From assembly GCF_030128825.1 (NCBI RefSeq), contig NZ_CP119127.1, positions 2,294,001 through 2,358,000 of the forward strand: DNA of 64,000 bases. The letters run 5' to 3'. Origin of the DNA: Sphingobium sp. WTD-1 (GTDB lineage: Bacteria; Pseudomonadota; Alphaproteobacteria; Sphingomonadales; Sphingomonadaceae). Positions 26,502 to 36,293 of the stretch are shown here, piece by piece; the stretch's first letter is position 1, and each line of letters begins with the position of its first letter. Below the pieces are notes generated by a model that had not been told where the DNA came from, did not search any database, and worked only from the letters and a program-made list of their open reading frames with translations. Both the position numbers and the translations under genes were made by a program.

Positions 26502-27440
26502 TCATGATATTGCTTTCGGGCCTCCCGGTCTGCGCTTCTCCAGACTGTCCTGGGGCGCTGATTCCATATTGCGGTGCGAGACGGTGGGCGAAAAGCCCGC
26601 ATCTTGCAAGTATCTAGCGACATGTTCGGCGACATGAACCGAGCGATGGCGCCCGCCGGTGCAGCCGAAAGCCACGGTAATATAGGTTTTGCCCGCTTCG
26701 GCGTAGCGCGGCAGCAGGGTCGTGAGCAGATCCTGGATCTTGCCCAGCGCCTCCTGATAGGCCGGGTCGGCCTGGATATAGGCGGCGACGTCGGCGTCTA
26801 GGCCGGTCTTGGGACGCAATTCCTCGTCCCAGAAAGGGTTACGCAGGAAGCGCATGTCGAACATCAGATCGACATTGCGCGGCACGCCGCGCGAATAGCC
26901 GAAGGACAGGATGGTCAGCACCGGGTCGGAGAGCTGTTCGCGGGCGAAGCGGGCCCGCATTTCCTGCTGCAGCGCATTGGTCGACAGGCTGGTGGTGTCG
27001 ATCAGCTGGGCCGACCAGCGGCGCAGCGGTTCGGTCAGTTCGCGTTCGCGGGCGATGCCGTCGGCGGCCGGGCGATCCTGCGCCAGCGGGTGGCGGCGGC
27101 GGGTTTCGGCATAACGGCGTTCCAACTCGGCACCCGAGCAGTCGAGGAACAATGTCTCGACGTCATGGCCGTGCCGTTCGCGCAGCGCCTTGATCCGCTG
27201 GACGATGGCATTGGCGTCGAAGCCGCGGGTGCGTGCGTCGATGCCGAGCGCCAGCGGCCGGTCATCCTCCCCGGCATGGCCGGCGGGGAGCGGGGTGTCG
27301 AGCAGGCGATCGAGCAGCACCAGCGGCAGATTGTCCACCACTTCCCAACCCATATCCTCCAGCGTCTTGAGCGCCGTGGTCTTGCCGGCACCAGACAGGC
27401 CGGAGACGAGGAGAATGGTCTTGGGGCTGGTGGCTGTCAT
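26502..27440 (-). CDS. rapZ: RNase adapter protein / nucleotide-binding protein RapZ
   Basis: A 312-residue P-loop protein: Walker A SGLSGAGKTTALKTLED, DNLP, and the C-terminal domain with SFGYSRGVPRNVDLMFDMRFLRNP and VAFGCTGGRHRSV. In enterics RapZ directs RNase E to the GlmZ small RNA and so controls glucosamine-6-phosphate synthesis; in alphaproteobacteria the role is less clear. Its first codons overlap hprK by 4 nt, tying it to PTS regulation. Confidence 0.94.
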   Translation of the reverse strand: MTATSPKTILLVSGLSGAGKTTALKTLEDMGWEVVDNLPLVLLDRLLDTPLPAGHAGEDDRPLALGIDARTRGFDANAIVQRIKALRERHGHDVETLFLDCSGAELERRYAETRRRHPLAQDRPAADGIARERELTEPLRRWSAQLIDTTSLSTNALQQEMRARFAREQLSDPVLTILSFGYSRGVPRNVDLMFDMRFLRNPFWDEELRPKTGLDADVAAYIQADPAYQEALGKIQDLLTTLLPRYAEAGKTYITVAFGCTGGRHRSVHVAEHVARYLQDAGFSPTVSHRNMESAPQDSLEKRRPGGPKAIS

Positions 27441-27871
27441 GTCTTGCCCAATGCCTTGAGCGCCAGTTCGACCTTGATCGGGGCGGATGCTTCGTGCGCG
27501 ACGACGGCAATCAGCGGAATTTCGACTCCGGCGATGGTGCGGGTGGCGGCGTGCATCGGCATGCGTTCGACCGTTTCGGCCAGATCGACGATCAGCGCGA
27601 CCGGCGAATCGCCGACATGGGGCACGGGCACGATGCCGATGCCGCGCACTTCCATCTGGCCGCTGATGGTTTCGGGGGCGGTGGCGATCAGCCGGCCGTC
27701 GACCCGCTTGAGCAGGGTGTAATCGTCGGAAACCAGCGTTGCGCCGCGATCGATCAGGCGCAGGGCAAGGTCGGACTTGCCCATGCCGCTGGCGCCGTAG
27801 AGCAACACCGAGCGTCCCTCGATCGCGACGGTCGTTGCGTGAAGCGTCTCTGATGAAAGTGCCCGCACCAT
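27437..27871 (-). CDS. hprK: HPr kinase/phosphorylase, short alphaproteobacterial form
   Basis: A 144-residue protein with only the kinase domain: P-loop YGASGMGKSDLALRLIDRGA, SDDYTLL, and the HprK signature MEVRGIGI. The N-terminal regulatory domain of the Gram-positive enzyme (about 130 residues) is absent, as usual in alphaproteobacteria. It phosphorylates or dephosphorylates HPr on the regulatory serine. It is placed between chvG and rapZ; 4-nt overlap with rapZ. Confidence 0.93.
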   Translation of the reverse strand: MVRALSSETLHATTVAIEGRSVLLYGASGMGKSDLALRLIDRGATLVSDDYTLLKRVDGRLIATAPETISGQMEVRGIGIVPVPHVGDSPVALIVDLAETVERMPMHAATRTIAGVEIPLIAVVAHEASAPIKVELALKALGKT

Positions 27872-27988
27872 GTTCCCCTGCCTTCCTGCTTCTAGCCCCA
27901 GTTCGCCGCGTTGGAAATCGAAATGCGTCGATTCACGCGGTATCGCGGGCTGGCATTGTGGTGCGGATGAATGAACAGCTTATTGCTT

Positions 27989-29584
27989 TCATTCGGACAT
28001 TATGCCGGGGTCGCGTTCCACGGCCATGGGCAGGCGGACGATGAAGCGGGCGCCGCTCTGCCTATCCTCGCGGTCGGCGATGCTGATCTTGCCCTGATGC
28101 CCCTCGACGATCGAGCGGGCGATGGCGAGGCCGAGGCCCGAATGCTTGCCGAACGCCTCACCTTCCGGGCGGACGCTGTGGAAACGGCGGAAGACATGCT
28201 CGCGCTCGCCCTCGGGCACGCCGGGGCCTTCATCCTCGACGCTGACCAGCACTTCATTGTCGGCGACGGTAGCGATGATCTGGACCAGCCCGTCGTCGGG
28301 CGAGAAGGAAATGGCATTGTCGATCAGATTGTCGAGCACGCGCACGATCCGCTGTTCCTCGCCCAGGACGACCGCGACTTCCTTGCGCGGGCGGGCGAAG
28401 GCGAGGCGGATGCCGCGCGGCACGCCGCGTGCCTCGCGCGCCAGCACCATGCGTTCGATCAGCAGGCCAAGGTCGATCGGCTCGAACCGGGTGCGCGACA
28501 ATTGGGCGTCGATGCGGGAGGCTTCGGCGATGTCGGTGACGAGCCGGTCGAGCCGGCGGACATCATCCTGCGCGATCGCCATCAACTGGTCGCGCAGGTC
28601 CGGTCGGTCCACCCGTTCGAGTGAATCGAGCGCGGAGCGGAGCGAGGCGATCGGGTTCTTGAGTTCATGGCTGACGTCGGCGGCGAAGGCGTCGGTCGCG
28701 TCGATCCGCTGGCGCAGCGCATGACTCATGTCCGACAGGGCGCGGGCGAGCATGCCGATCTCGTCGCGCCGCTCGGGCAGGCGGGGCACGGTGACCTCCC
28801 GCGCGCGGCCGAGGCGAACGCGCACGGCGGCACGGGCCAGGCGCTGGAGCGGCTGGACGATGGTGCGGGCGAGGAACAGCGACAGCAGCACGGAGGCGAG
28901 GACGGCGGCAGCCAGCACGATGCCCAGGCGGAGGCGTTCGGCGCGGACGATGCGGGTGATGTCGCGCGCATTTTCGGTCGCGAGCAGGCCCGAACCGTCG
29001 CGCACCGCGACGGCGGCCGAGATCATGAAGGTGCGGTCGGGCGCGTAGCGGTTCATCGCCTGGGGCTGGCGCGTCTTGGCGGCCAGTACCAGTTCGGGCC
29101 AGGCGCTGGCGCGATCGACGGCGGGTTCCTCGAAATTGGGCGGGCGATCGGCGGAGACGACGCGGTCGACCGCCTTGTCGAGAAAGCGGGCGACATGGCG
29201 CTGCCATTCCTCTTCCGAGGGCAGGCGCAGCCGATAGCGCGGCGCATCCATGGCGAAGCTGTCGGCCATCAGATTGCCGGCCGCGTCATAGCGGCGCACC
29301 CGGTCGCCGGTCTGGCGCGCATAGGCGGCGATCAGCGCATTCTGCCGGTCGGCAGGCGCATTTTCCAGGCCAATGGCGAGCAGCTTCAGCTCGCGCGCCG
29401 ACTGTTCCAGCCGATCGTCGACGATCCGCGTGCGATAGCTGTCCAGATAGAAGAAGCCGCCCGCCAGCAGGGCGAGCGCGAAGACATTGACCGCCAGGAT
29501 GCGCGGGGTGAGGCTCAATCGCCCCGACCAGCGCACCGCGAGCGGCGCGTCCTCATTCTTCGGAGAAGCGGTATCCGGCGCCAT
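27989..29584 (-). CDS. chvG: Sensor histidine kinase ChvG/ExoS type
   Basis: A 531-residue membrane kinase: helix about 28-48, a periplasmic sensor of about 170 residues, a second helix about 220-243, HAMP ([16 protein letters not shown]...), the H-box [18 protein letters not shown]-box [13 protein letters not shown], and G boxes EDEGPGVP and [14 protein letters not shown]. With ChvI it responds to acid or envelope stress and central metabolism in alphaproteobacteria. Its 5' end overlaps the 3' end of chvI by 32 nt. No clear SD precedes the start, consistent with translational coupling. Confidence 0.92.
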   Translation of the reverse strand: MAPDTASPKNEDAPLAVRWSGRLSLTPRILAVNVFALALLAGGFFYLDSYRTRIVDDRLEQSARELKLLAIGLENAPADRQNALIAAYARQTGDRVRRYDAAGNLMADSFAMDAPRYRLRLPSEEEWQRHVARFLDKAVDRVVSADRPPNFEEPAVDRASAWPELVLAAKTRQPQAMNRYAPDRTFMISAAVAVRDGSGLLATENARDITRIVRAERLRLGIVLAAAVLASVLLSLFLARTIVQPLQRLARAAVRVRLGRAREVTVPRLPERRDEIGMLARALSDMSHALRQRIDATDAFAADVSHELKNPIASLRSALDSLERVDRPDLRDQLMAIAQDDVRRLDRLVTDIAEASRIDAQLSRTRFEPIDLGLLIERMVLAREARGVPRGIRLAFARPRKEVAVVLGEEQRIVRVLDNLIDNAISFSPDDGLVQIIATVADNEVLVSVEDEGPGVPEGEREHVFRRFHSVRPEGEAFGKHSGLGLAIARSIVEGHQGKISIADREDRQSGARFIVRLPMAVERDPGIMSE

Positions 29585-30257
29585 AGAGCGTGTCGATTGC
29601 GTTGAAGTCAGGGTCTACCTCTCGGAATTTGCGACGCAGCCGCTTGATATGGCTGTCGATCGTGCGGTCGTCGACATAGACGTCGTCCTGATAGGCGGCG
29701 TCCATGAGCTGGTTGCGGTTCTTCACCACGCCGGGCCGTGCAGCAAGGGTTTCCAGGATCAGGAATTCGGTGACGGTCAGCGTCACATCCTTGCCGTCCC
29801 ATTTTACCCGGTGGCGGGGTGGGTCCATTTCCAGCCGGCCGCGCACGATCGGATCGGACGGCGGTTCGTCGGCGGCATCGGGGGCGCGGCTGATTTCGGC
29901 GCGGCGCAGGATGGCGCGGATGCGCGCGATCAGCAGTCGCTGCGAGAAGGGCTTGGAGATATAATCATCCGCGCCCATGGCCAGGCCCAGTGCCTCGTCC
30001 AACTCGTCCGCCTTGGAGGTCAGGAAGATGACCGGCATCTGGCTCTTTTCGCGCAGGCGGCGCAGCAGTTCCAGCCCGTCCATCTGCGGCATCTTGATGT
30101 CGAACACGCCAAGGTCGGCCGGATTGTCGGTCAGCGCCTTCAGCGCGGCTTCCGGGTCGGTGTAGATGCGCGTGACGAACCCTTCGGTCTGCAGCGCGAT
30201 CGACACCGACGTCAGGATATTCTTGTCATCATCCACCAGCGCGATGGTTGCGGTCAT
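29553..30257 (-). CDS. chvI: Response regulator ChvI type (OmpR/PhoB family)
   Basis: A 234-residue regulator: receiver domain ([10 protein letters not shown], phosphoacceptor D in [13 protein letters not shown] in FLTSKAD, K in ISKPF) and a winged-helix DNA-binding domain ([17 protein letters not shown]..., [26 protein letters not shown]). The start at 30257 fits the receiver fold. It is divergent from pckA, which in related bacteria is next to chvI; the 284-bp gap should hold both promoters. Confidence 0.94.
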   Translation of the reverse strand: MTATIALVDDDKNILTSVSIALQTEGFVTRIYTDPEAALKALTDNPADLGVFDIKMPQMDGLELLRRLREKSQMPVIFLTSKADELDEALGLAMGADDYISKPFSQRLLIARIRAILRRAEISRAPDAADEPPSDPIVRGRLEMDPPRHRVKWDGKDVTLTVTEFLILETLAARPGVVKNRNQLMDAAYQDDVYVDDRTIDSHIKRLRRKFREVDPDFNAIDTLYGAGYRFSEE

Positions 30258-30541
30258 GCTGCGTCCCGGAACGTCATGATAAAATGGGTGAAGGCATCCA
30301 GCGTTAGACGATGGCCGCCGGGCCTGCAAGGAAGGCGCGGCGTAAATGTCGCTGCGACCCGTGCGTCGTTTTTCGGGACGGGCTGTGGTTCGCCGCTATT
30401 TGACGACCGTAGCGCAAAGGCCTATGCCGATATGGCTTGAAGGGGAGGATGTCCGCGCGACTAGGATCGCGGCGCTCCCGGACGGGCCGGTCGCATAAAA
30501 AGACAAGCGACTAAGGGACTTTTTACATCAGGAGCTAAGGC

Positions 30542-32143
30542 GTGCAGGCCAAATCCTCAATCACCCTGGTCGACCAGGGCATCTCCACCCATGCCACCCA
30601 GTTTTGGAATCTCGGCACCGCGCCGCTGGTCGAGGCCGCGCTTGCCAATGGCGAGGGCATTTTGGCCAAGGACGGCCCGCTGGTCGTCAAGACCGGCAAG
30701 CATACCGGCCGCAGCGCCAGCGACAAATTCATCGTCCAGGATACCGAGACCCAGGATACGGTCTGGTGGGGCAAGACCAATGTGCCGATGACGCCGGCGC
30801 ATTTCGCCGCGCTGAAGGAGGATTTCTTCAAGGCGCTGGGCGAAAAGGACAAGCTCTATGTCGCCGACCTCTATGGCGGGTCGCAGCCCGAATATCGGGT
30901 CAATGTGCGCGTCATCAACGAGTTTGCCTGGCACAACCTGTTCATCCGCACGCTGCTGGTGCGGCCCGAGGCGGCGGCGCTGGCCGACTTTGCGCCGGAA
31001 TATACCATCATCGACCTGCCGACCTTCGTCGCCGATCCGGCGCGCCATGGCTGCCGCAGCGAGACGGTGATCGCGGTCAACTTCACCGAGAAGCTGATCC
31101 TGATCGGCGGCACCCGCTATGCCGGCGAGATGAAGAAGTCGGTGTTCGGCATCCTCAATTATCTGCTGCCGACCAAGGGCGTGATGCCGATGCACTGTTC
31201 GGCCAATATCGGCCCGAATGGCGACACGGCCGTCTTCTTCGGCCTGAGCGGCACCGGCAAGACGACGTTGTCGGCGGATGCCAGCCGCACCCTGATCGGC
31301 GATGACGAGCATGGCTGGTCGGACCAGGCGGTCTTCAATTTCGAGGGCGGCTGCTATGCCAAGATGATCAACCTGTCGGCCGAGGCCGAGCCGGAAATCT
31401 TCGCCACCACCAAGCGGTTCGGCACGGTGCTGGAAAATGTCGTGATCGACGAGGAAAACCGCGAGATCGATCTGGACGACAACTCGCTGGCGGAAAATAG
31501 CCGCGGTTCCTACCCGATCGACTTCATTCCGAACACGTCGGAGAAGAATCTGGGGCCGGTGCCCAAGAACATCATCTTCCTGACCGCCGACGCCTATGGC
31601 GTTCTGCCGCCGATCGCGCGGTTGACCCCGGAACAGGCGATGTATCACTTCCTGTCCGGTTACACCGCGCGCGTCGCGGGCACCGAGATCGGCGTGACCG
31701 AGCCGACCGCGACCTTCTCGACCTGCTTCGGCGCACCGTTCATGCCGCGCCATCCCAGCGTCTATGGCAATCTGCTGAAAGAGCGGATCAACAAGGGCGG
31801 CGTCACCTGCTGGCTGGTCAATACCGGCTGGGCCGGTGGCAAGGCGACGATGCCGGGGATCAAGCGCATGCCGATCAAGGTGACGCGCGCGCTGCTCAAC
31901 GCCGCGCTCGACGGCAGCCTGAACAGCGCCGAATTCCGCACCGATCCCAATTTCGGGTTCGAGGTGCCGGTGGCAGTGAATGGCGTCGACAGCCAGATCC
32001 TCGACCCGCGCGCCATGTGGGCGGACAAGGAAGGCTATGACGCGACGGCGGCGACGCTGGTGAAGGCCTTTGTCGACAATTTCGCCCAGTTCGAGGAGCA
32101 TGTCGACGATGGCGTGCGCAGCGCGGCGCTGACGGCGGCCTGA
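30542..32143 (+). CDS. pckA: Phosphoenolpyruvate carboxykinase (ATP)
   Basis: A 533-residue enzyme converting oxaloacetate and ATP to PEP, CO2 and ADP in gluconeogenesis. Seen: the substrate-binding [13 protein letters not shown], kinase-1a P-loop [23 protein letters not shown] (kinase-2, metal binding), and [21 protein letters not shown]. The GTG start at 30542 has AGGAG 8 nt upstream. Divergent from chvI-chvG, matching the alphaproteobacterial arrangement. Confidence 0.97.
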   Translation: MQAKSSITLVDQGISTHATQFWNLGTAPLVEAALANGEGILAKDGPLVVKTGKHTGRSASDKFIVQDTETQDTVWWGKTNVPMTPAHFAALKEDFFKALGEKDKLYVADLYGGSQPEYRVNVRVINEFAWHNLFIRTLLVRPEAAALADFAPEYTIIDLPTFVADPARHGCRSETVIAVNFTEKLILIGGTRYAGEMKKSVFGILNYLLPTKGVMPMHCSANIGPNGDTAVFFGLSGTGKTTLSADASRTLIGDDEHGWSDQAVFNFEGGCYAKMINLSAEAEPEIFATTKRFGTVLENVVIDEENREIDLDDNSLAENSRGSYPIDFIPNTSEKNLGPVPKNIIFLTADAYGVLPPIARLTPEQAMYHFLSGYTARVAGTEIGVTEPTATFSTCFGAPFMPRHPSVYGNLLKERINKGGVTCWLVNTGWAGGKATMPGIKRMPIKVTRALLNAALDGSLNSAEFRTDPNFGFEVPVAVNGVDSQILDPRAMWADKEGYDATAATLVKAFVDNFAQFEEHVDDGVRSAALTAA

Positions 32144-32268
32144 ATGGGCGCCTGATCGGGCGCAGCAGTGTAGTGAAGGGGCCGGGGCGGGAACGCTCCG
32201 GCTCTTTTGCTTTTGGCGGGGGCGCGGCGGTGCTATGCTGCCCGCCTATCATGGCAGCGGAGATTAGC

Positions 32269-32586
32269 ATGGGCATGTTCGACAATCTGATGGGCAATCT
32301 GGGCGGGCTGGACGCGATCGCGCAGAAGGTCGGGCTGGAGCCGGAACAGATGCAGGGCCTGCTGAACGAGATCGGCGCCAAGATCGGCAGCGGCGAGACC
32401 AGCGTGTCGGCACTGGCCGAGACGGCAGCCGAGCATGGCGTGTCGGCCGATGCGCTGCAGCAGCTGCTGGGTCAGTTTGGCGGGCCGGAGGCGATATTGG
32501 GCCAGCTTGGCGGCTTCCTGGACCGCGATGGCGACGGCAATCCGCTCAATGAGCTGAGTGGCCTGGCCAAGGGGCTGTTCGGCTGA
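32269..32586 (+). CDS. Small helical protein with one Asp-rich loop, unknown function
   Basis: A 105-residue acidic protein starting MGMFDNLMGNLGGLDAIAQKVG, with alternating short helices and a DRDGDGN loop (about residues 87-93) that resembles an EF-hand calcium loop. The style resembles DUF937/YidB-like proteins, but I cannot confirm this. GGAG lies 6 nt before the ATG at 32269. A GC-rich hairpin follows the stop. Confidence 0.65.
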   Translation: MGMFDNLMGNLGGLDAIAQKVGLEPEQMQGLLNEIGAKIGSGETSVSALAETAAEHGVSADALQQLLGQFGGPEAILGQLGGFLDRDGDGNPLNELSGLAKGLFG

Positions 32587-32600
32587 ACAGGTTGCGGCGC

Positions 32601-32619
32601 GGGCCGGCAAAGCCGGCCC
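32601..32619 (+). terminator. GC-rich hairpin after the small helical protein gene
   Basis: GGGCCGGC-AAA-GCCGGCCC forms a perfect 8-bp stem. A T run appears only about 16 nt later (TTTTTTT near 32635), so it is a weak or Rho-assisted terminator at best. Confidence 0.55.
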
Positions 32620-32755
32620 TTGGTTGCCCCCAAGTTTTTTTGGCCTTGCCTTCGCGATGCGGTGGGGCCATTTGCGGACTACACCATTATTGCGAATGAT
32701 CCGCAACTAGCGCCGCCCGATCATGGCGGCGCCGACGAAATGCAAGGATAAGGTC

Positions 32756-33571
32756 TTGACCGACGTGACGATCGAAAAGCCGGTTCTGGAACCCACCGGC
32801 GCGCTTTCCGTGGAAACCGTGCTGTCGGTGAAGCACTGGAACGAGCATCTGTTCAGCTTCCGCATCACCCGCCCGGCAAGCTTCCGCTTCCGCTCGGGCG
32901 AGTTCATCATGATCGGCCTGAAGGGCGACAATGGCAAGCCGCTGCTGCGCGCCTACTCGATCGCCAGCCCGGCTTGGGACGAGGAAATCGAATTCCTGTC
33001 GATCAAGGTGCAGGACGGTCCGCTGACCAGCAAGCTGCAGAAGATCGAGCCGGGCGACCAGATCTATCTCGGCCGCAAGCCGACCGGCACGCTGGTGACC
33101 GACGCGCTGCTGCCGGGCAAGCGGCTGTTCATGCTGTCGACCGGCACCGGTCTGGCGCCGTTCCTGAGCCTGCCGCGCGACCCGGACGTGTATGAGTTCT
33201 ACGAGCAGGTCGTGGTGGTCCATTCGGTGCGCCGGGTGAGCGATCTGGCCTTCCGCGACGAGATGGAAGGCAAGTGGGCCGAAGACCCGCTGGTGTCGGA
33301 ACAGGCCGCCGGCCAGTTCCATTATGTGCCCACCGTGACGCGGGAAGAATTCCCCAACAATGAGCGCATCGACAAGCTGGTCGAGAGCGGCAAGCTGTTC
33401 GAGGGGATTCCGGGCGCGGCCAAGTTCGACCCCGAGACCGACCGGATCATGATGTGCGGCAGCATGGAGATGATCAAGCAGTTCGCGGCCTATTTCGAGG
33501 AGCAAGGCTTCACCGAAGGCTCCAATGCGGCGCCGGGTCAGTTCGTGATTGAAAGAGCCTTTGTCGGTTGA
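32756..33571 (+). CDS. fpr: Ferredoxin--NADP reductase (TTG start)
   Basis: A 271-residue flavoprotein: FAD-binding barrel with RAYSIASP and an NADP domain with STGTGLAPFLSLPRDP, HSVRRVSDLAF and MMCGSMEMIKQ. It moves electrons between NADPH and ferredoxin or flavodoxin, often in oxidative stress response. AAGGA at 32744-32748 selects the TTG at 32756; an ATG at 32723 is in frame but lacks a ribosome site and would add 11 residues. A strong terminator follows. Confidence 0.9.
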   Translation: MTDVTIEKPVLEPTGALSVETVLSVKHWNEHLFSFRITRPASFRFRSGEFIMIGLKGDNGKPLLRAYSIASPAWDEEIEFLSIKVQDGPLTSKLQKIEPGDQIYLGRKPTGTLVTDALLPGKRLFMLSTGTGLAPFLSLPRDPDVYEFYEQVVVVHSVRRVSDLAFRDEMEGKWAEDPLVSEQAAGQFHYVPTVTREEFPNNERIDKLVESGKLFEGIPGAAKFDPETDRIMMCGSMEMIKQFAAYFEEQGFTEGSNAAPGQFVIERAFVG

Positions 33572-33596
33572 AGCGGACTGAACACGAATAGGAAAG

Positions 33597-33629
33597 GGCC
33601 GGGGGAGCGATCCTCCGGCCTTTTTTTGT
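33597..33629 (+). terminator. Intrinsic terminator after fpr
   Basis: Stem GGCCGGGGGA paired with TCCTCCGGCC (one G-T pair), loop GCGA, followed by a run of seven T. Confidence 0.92.
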
Positions 33630-33639
33630 TGCGTCAGGT

Positions 33640-33735
33640 CCGTTCGTCCTGAGCGAAGTCGAAGGACGCGCCGAGCGGAGCGAGGTGCTTCACTGCGTTC
33701 GGCAGAAGGCTTCGACTTCGCTCAGCCCGAACGGT
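33640..33735. repeat. Dispersed inverted repeat (CTGAGC..GTCGAAG family)
   Basis: Arms near 33642-33664 (GTTCGTCCTGAGCGAAGTCGAAG) and 33707-33731 are inverted copies of each other; the middle has GCGCCGAGCGGAGCGAGG. The same motif recurs at 38110-38140 and 38805-38895. It fills the gap between fpr and the DUF885 gene. Confidence 0.85.
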
Positions 33736-33739
33736 TCTT

Positions 33740-35575
33740 TTACGCCCTCCTCCGGCCCGCGACATAGGCGTCGACATTTTTCGCCAGCACGGTCATCGGC
33801 ACGCCGCCGCCCTTGACCACGGCGTCGTTGAACAGGCGGAAGTCGAACTTGTCGCCCAGCGCCTGTTGCGCCTGTGCCCGCAGGCGGACGATTTCGCCAT
33901 GGCCGACCTTGTAGCCGCAGGCCTGGCCCGGCCAGGCGCAATAACGGTCGACCTCGCCCTGCACATCCTCGACCGTGGAGCCGTTGGTGGTGGCGAACCA
34001 GTGGATCGCCTGTTCGCGGGTCCAGCGCTTGGCATGGAGGCCGGTGTCGACCACCAGGCGGCAGCAGCGATAGGCGATCGACTGGAGATAGCCCAGCCGC
34101 CCGGCGACATCGCCATCATAGGCGCCCAGCTCGTCGCCCAGCTGCTCGGCATAGAGCGCCCAACCCTCCGAATAGGCGTTGAAGGCGAGCAGCGAGCGGA
34201 TCAGCGGCAGCTTGTAGGTATATTCGCCCTGCCAGATATGGCCCGGAATCCCCTCATGATAGCAAAGGGTCGGCAGCGAATAGCGCGGCCAGATGCTGGT
34301 ATCGCGCAGGTTGATATAATAATTGCCCGGCACGCTGCCGTCGATCGTGCCCGCGCCGGCATAGGCGCCCGGCGCCCCGGCCTCGATCTCCACCGGCACC
34401 CGCTTCACCACCAGCCTGGCCGGCACCAAAGTCGCGAAGGCGCGGGGCAGGCGGGTGCGGATGTCGGCGAGGCGCCCGTCGATATAGGAGAGGATCTGCT
34501 GGCGCCCCTTGTCGTCATTGGGGAAGAGGTAGCGCGGATCCTTGCCCATCGCCGTCATCCGCTCGCCCACGGTCCCCTTCGTCATGCCGAGGGATTTCAA
34601 GAGCCGGTCCATTTCCGACTGGAGGGCTTTCAGCTGTTCCTGGCCCAGCGCATGGACTTCGTCGGGCGACATGGTGGTGGTGGTGCCGGCCTGGAGTGCC
34701 CAGGCATAAAAGGCCTCGCCCTGCGGCAGTTTCCACACGCCCGCATCCATGGTGGCAAGGCCACGCTGGCGGGTGAGTTCGGCGGCCTGGCGGGCGAGGG
34801 CGGGGGCGATGGCGGTGCGGGTGATCTGCGCTGCCTTGGCGGCATGATCGCCCTTCATGTCTTTGGTGCGGCGCGCGATCGAGGCGACCGGCACCCACTG
34901 GTCGATCGGCTGGCCCTGCACCGCCTTCATCTGGCCCAGCGTCTTGTCGAGCAGGAAGGCGGGGGCGACGACGCCGATGCCGGCGTCATGGCGCAGCCGC
35001 TCGGTCTCGCCGTCGAGATTGGCGGCATATTGGGTAAGGCGTTCGAGATAGGCGTCGGCGTCGGCCGGGGTGGCGATGGCGTGATTGGCGTCGAGGAAAT
35101 CGGGCGTCTCGATGAAGGCGCCGGTATTTTGCGCGACGGCATAGGGCGCGTTGCGATAGGACCAGTTGCTGTTCATCATCGCCATGTCGCCGAAGGGGAA
35201 GGCGAAGCCCGCGTCGGCCAGTTCATGGGCGGCGCGCACCACCTCCACATCGGTGCGGGTGGCCGGCGACAGGGCGTCGAGATCGACGGCGCGCAGCTGG
35301 GTCAGCCGATCCTTCACATGGGCGGCGATCCGCGCCTGGCCGGCCGGGCTCTTGTCGCCAAGGCGCGCTTTGAGCGGGGCGCGGGCGCCGGTGTCGAGGC
35401 CAAGGCCGCTTGCGGTTTCGGGCGCATCGACCAGCATCGCCTCGGCCATGCCGGCGAGCAGGGCTTCGGCGCGGGCGTCGGCTGTCGTTGCCTGCGCCAG
35501 GGCGCGGGCGGGGAGCGCGGACAAAGCGAGGGCGGAGGAGCCGGCGACGAGGAAATCGCGGCGGGAGGTCGTCAT
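33740..35575 (-). CDS. Tat-exported DUF885 family protein (putative metallopeptidase)
   Basis: A 611-residue protein with a twin-arginine signal (TTSRRDFLVAG, cleavage near ALAQ about residue 28) and a large helical DUF885 body. CYHEGIPGHIWQGEY contains HExxxH, the proposed zinc ligand pair of this family, with further conserved residues (NAYSEGWALYAEQLGDELG). It is probably a periplasmic carboxypeptidase-like hydrolase; the substrate is unknown. The ATG at 35575 gives the Tat signal; the open frame is 9 codons longer. Confidence 0.88.
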   Translation of the reverse strand: MTTSRRDFLVAGSSALALSALPARALAQATTADARAEALLAGMAEAMLVDAPETASGLGLDTGARAPLKARLGDKSPAGQARIAAHVKDRLTQLRAVDLDALSPATRTDVEVVRAAHELADAGFAFPFGDMAMMNSNWSYRNAPYAVAQNTGAFIETPDFLDANHAIATPADADAYLERLTQYAANLDGETERLRHDAGIGVVAPAFLLDKTLGQMKAVQGQPIDQWVPVASIARRTKDMKGDHAAKAAQITRTAIAPALARQAAELTRQRGLATMDAGVWKLPQGEAFYAWALQAGTTTTMSPDEVHALGQEQLKALQSEMDRLLKSLGMTKGTVGERMTAMGKDPRYLFPNDDKGRQQILSYIDGRLADIRTRLPRAFATLVPARLVVKRVPVEIEAGAPGAYAGAGTIDGSVPGNYYINLRDTSIWPRYSLPTLCYHEGIPGHIWQGEYTYKLPLIRSLLAFNAYSEGWALYAEQLGDELGAYDGDVAGRLGYLQSIAYRCCRLVVDTGLHAKRWTREQAIHWFATTNGSTVEDVQGEVDRYCAWPGQACGYKVGHGEIVRLRAQAQQALGDKFDFRLFNDAVVKGGGVPMTVLAKNVDAYVAGRRRA

Positions 35576-35713
35576 GGGGATTGGGTCTCCGTAGGAATTC
35601 ACGCGGCTGGCGCGATTTCCGAGTCATCCGGCGGGGCGCCGGATTGGAAATCACTCTCTTAACTTCGCATATTTCCCGCACATTTCGACATCTTATTTCC
35701 TACCCGCGACAGA

Positions 35714-36208
35714 TCATAATAATCGGGCGATGCTGCCAAGGTCGATCTCTGGCGCGCTGATCGAGAGTTCCGCGACCAGATCGCGCAGGGCGATGCGCTG
35801 GCGATGGGGCATGGCGGCGCGGGCGCCGCTGCGCTCGGCACAGATGGTGCGTATCGCCGCCAGCATTACCCGATTGTCGGGCGCGCGGCGATGGCCGACC
35901 ACCACGCCGCGCCGGACGACGGGGCGGACCTGCGCGCAGCGGGTCAGGGCGATCGCCTGGGCACGGGCGGCGTCCAGCCCCATCTCCAGCGCCCAGTCCC
36001 AGGCGGCGGCAAAACTCTCCGCCCCCTGTTTCTGCCGCAGCTGATAGGCCGAGCGCGGCGAACAGCCGACGCTGCGCGCCGCCTGCGCCACCACGCCGCA
36101 GCGCGCCAGCATGTCGATAAAGGCCCGCTGCGCGGCCGGCGACCAGCCCGACGCGCGCCGGCGCAGCATCGGGACGGAGGTGAAATGGAGAAGGGGCATG
36201 TCGGTCAT
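35714..36208 (-). CDS. Helix-turn-helix protein of unknown role
   Basis: About 164 residues. The stretch WSPAAQRAFIDMLARCGVVAQAARSVGCSPRSAYQLRQK looks like a helix-turn-helix of the phage terminase small subunit or transposase type. The Arg/Ala-rich C-terminal part is not recognisable. The start is uncertain (ATG at 36208 or 36199; no clear SD). Its GC content is normal for the genome, unlike its upstream neighbour. Confidence 0.6.
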   Translation of the reverse strand: MTDMPLLHFTSVPMLRRRASGWSPAAQRAFIDMLARCGVVAQAARSVGCSPRSAYQLRQKQGAESFAAAWDWALEMGLDAARAQAIALTRCAQVRPVVRRGVVVGHRRAPDNRVMLAAIRTICAERSGARAAMPHRQRIALRDLVAELSISAPEIDLGSIARLL

Positions 36209-36293
36209 GCCGGCGAGGCTATCATGCGGGGGGAGATGTAGGACAGCATTGGCCCGAATGGCCGATTTCGGAACGTCTCCTTTCGGCAACGTA

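Noticed and set aside
33866..35662. 598-codon plus-strand frame across the DUF885 gene
   Set aside because: The minus strand encodes a Tat signal and HExxxH motif; the plus frame is a shadow.
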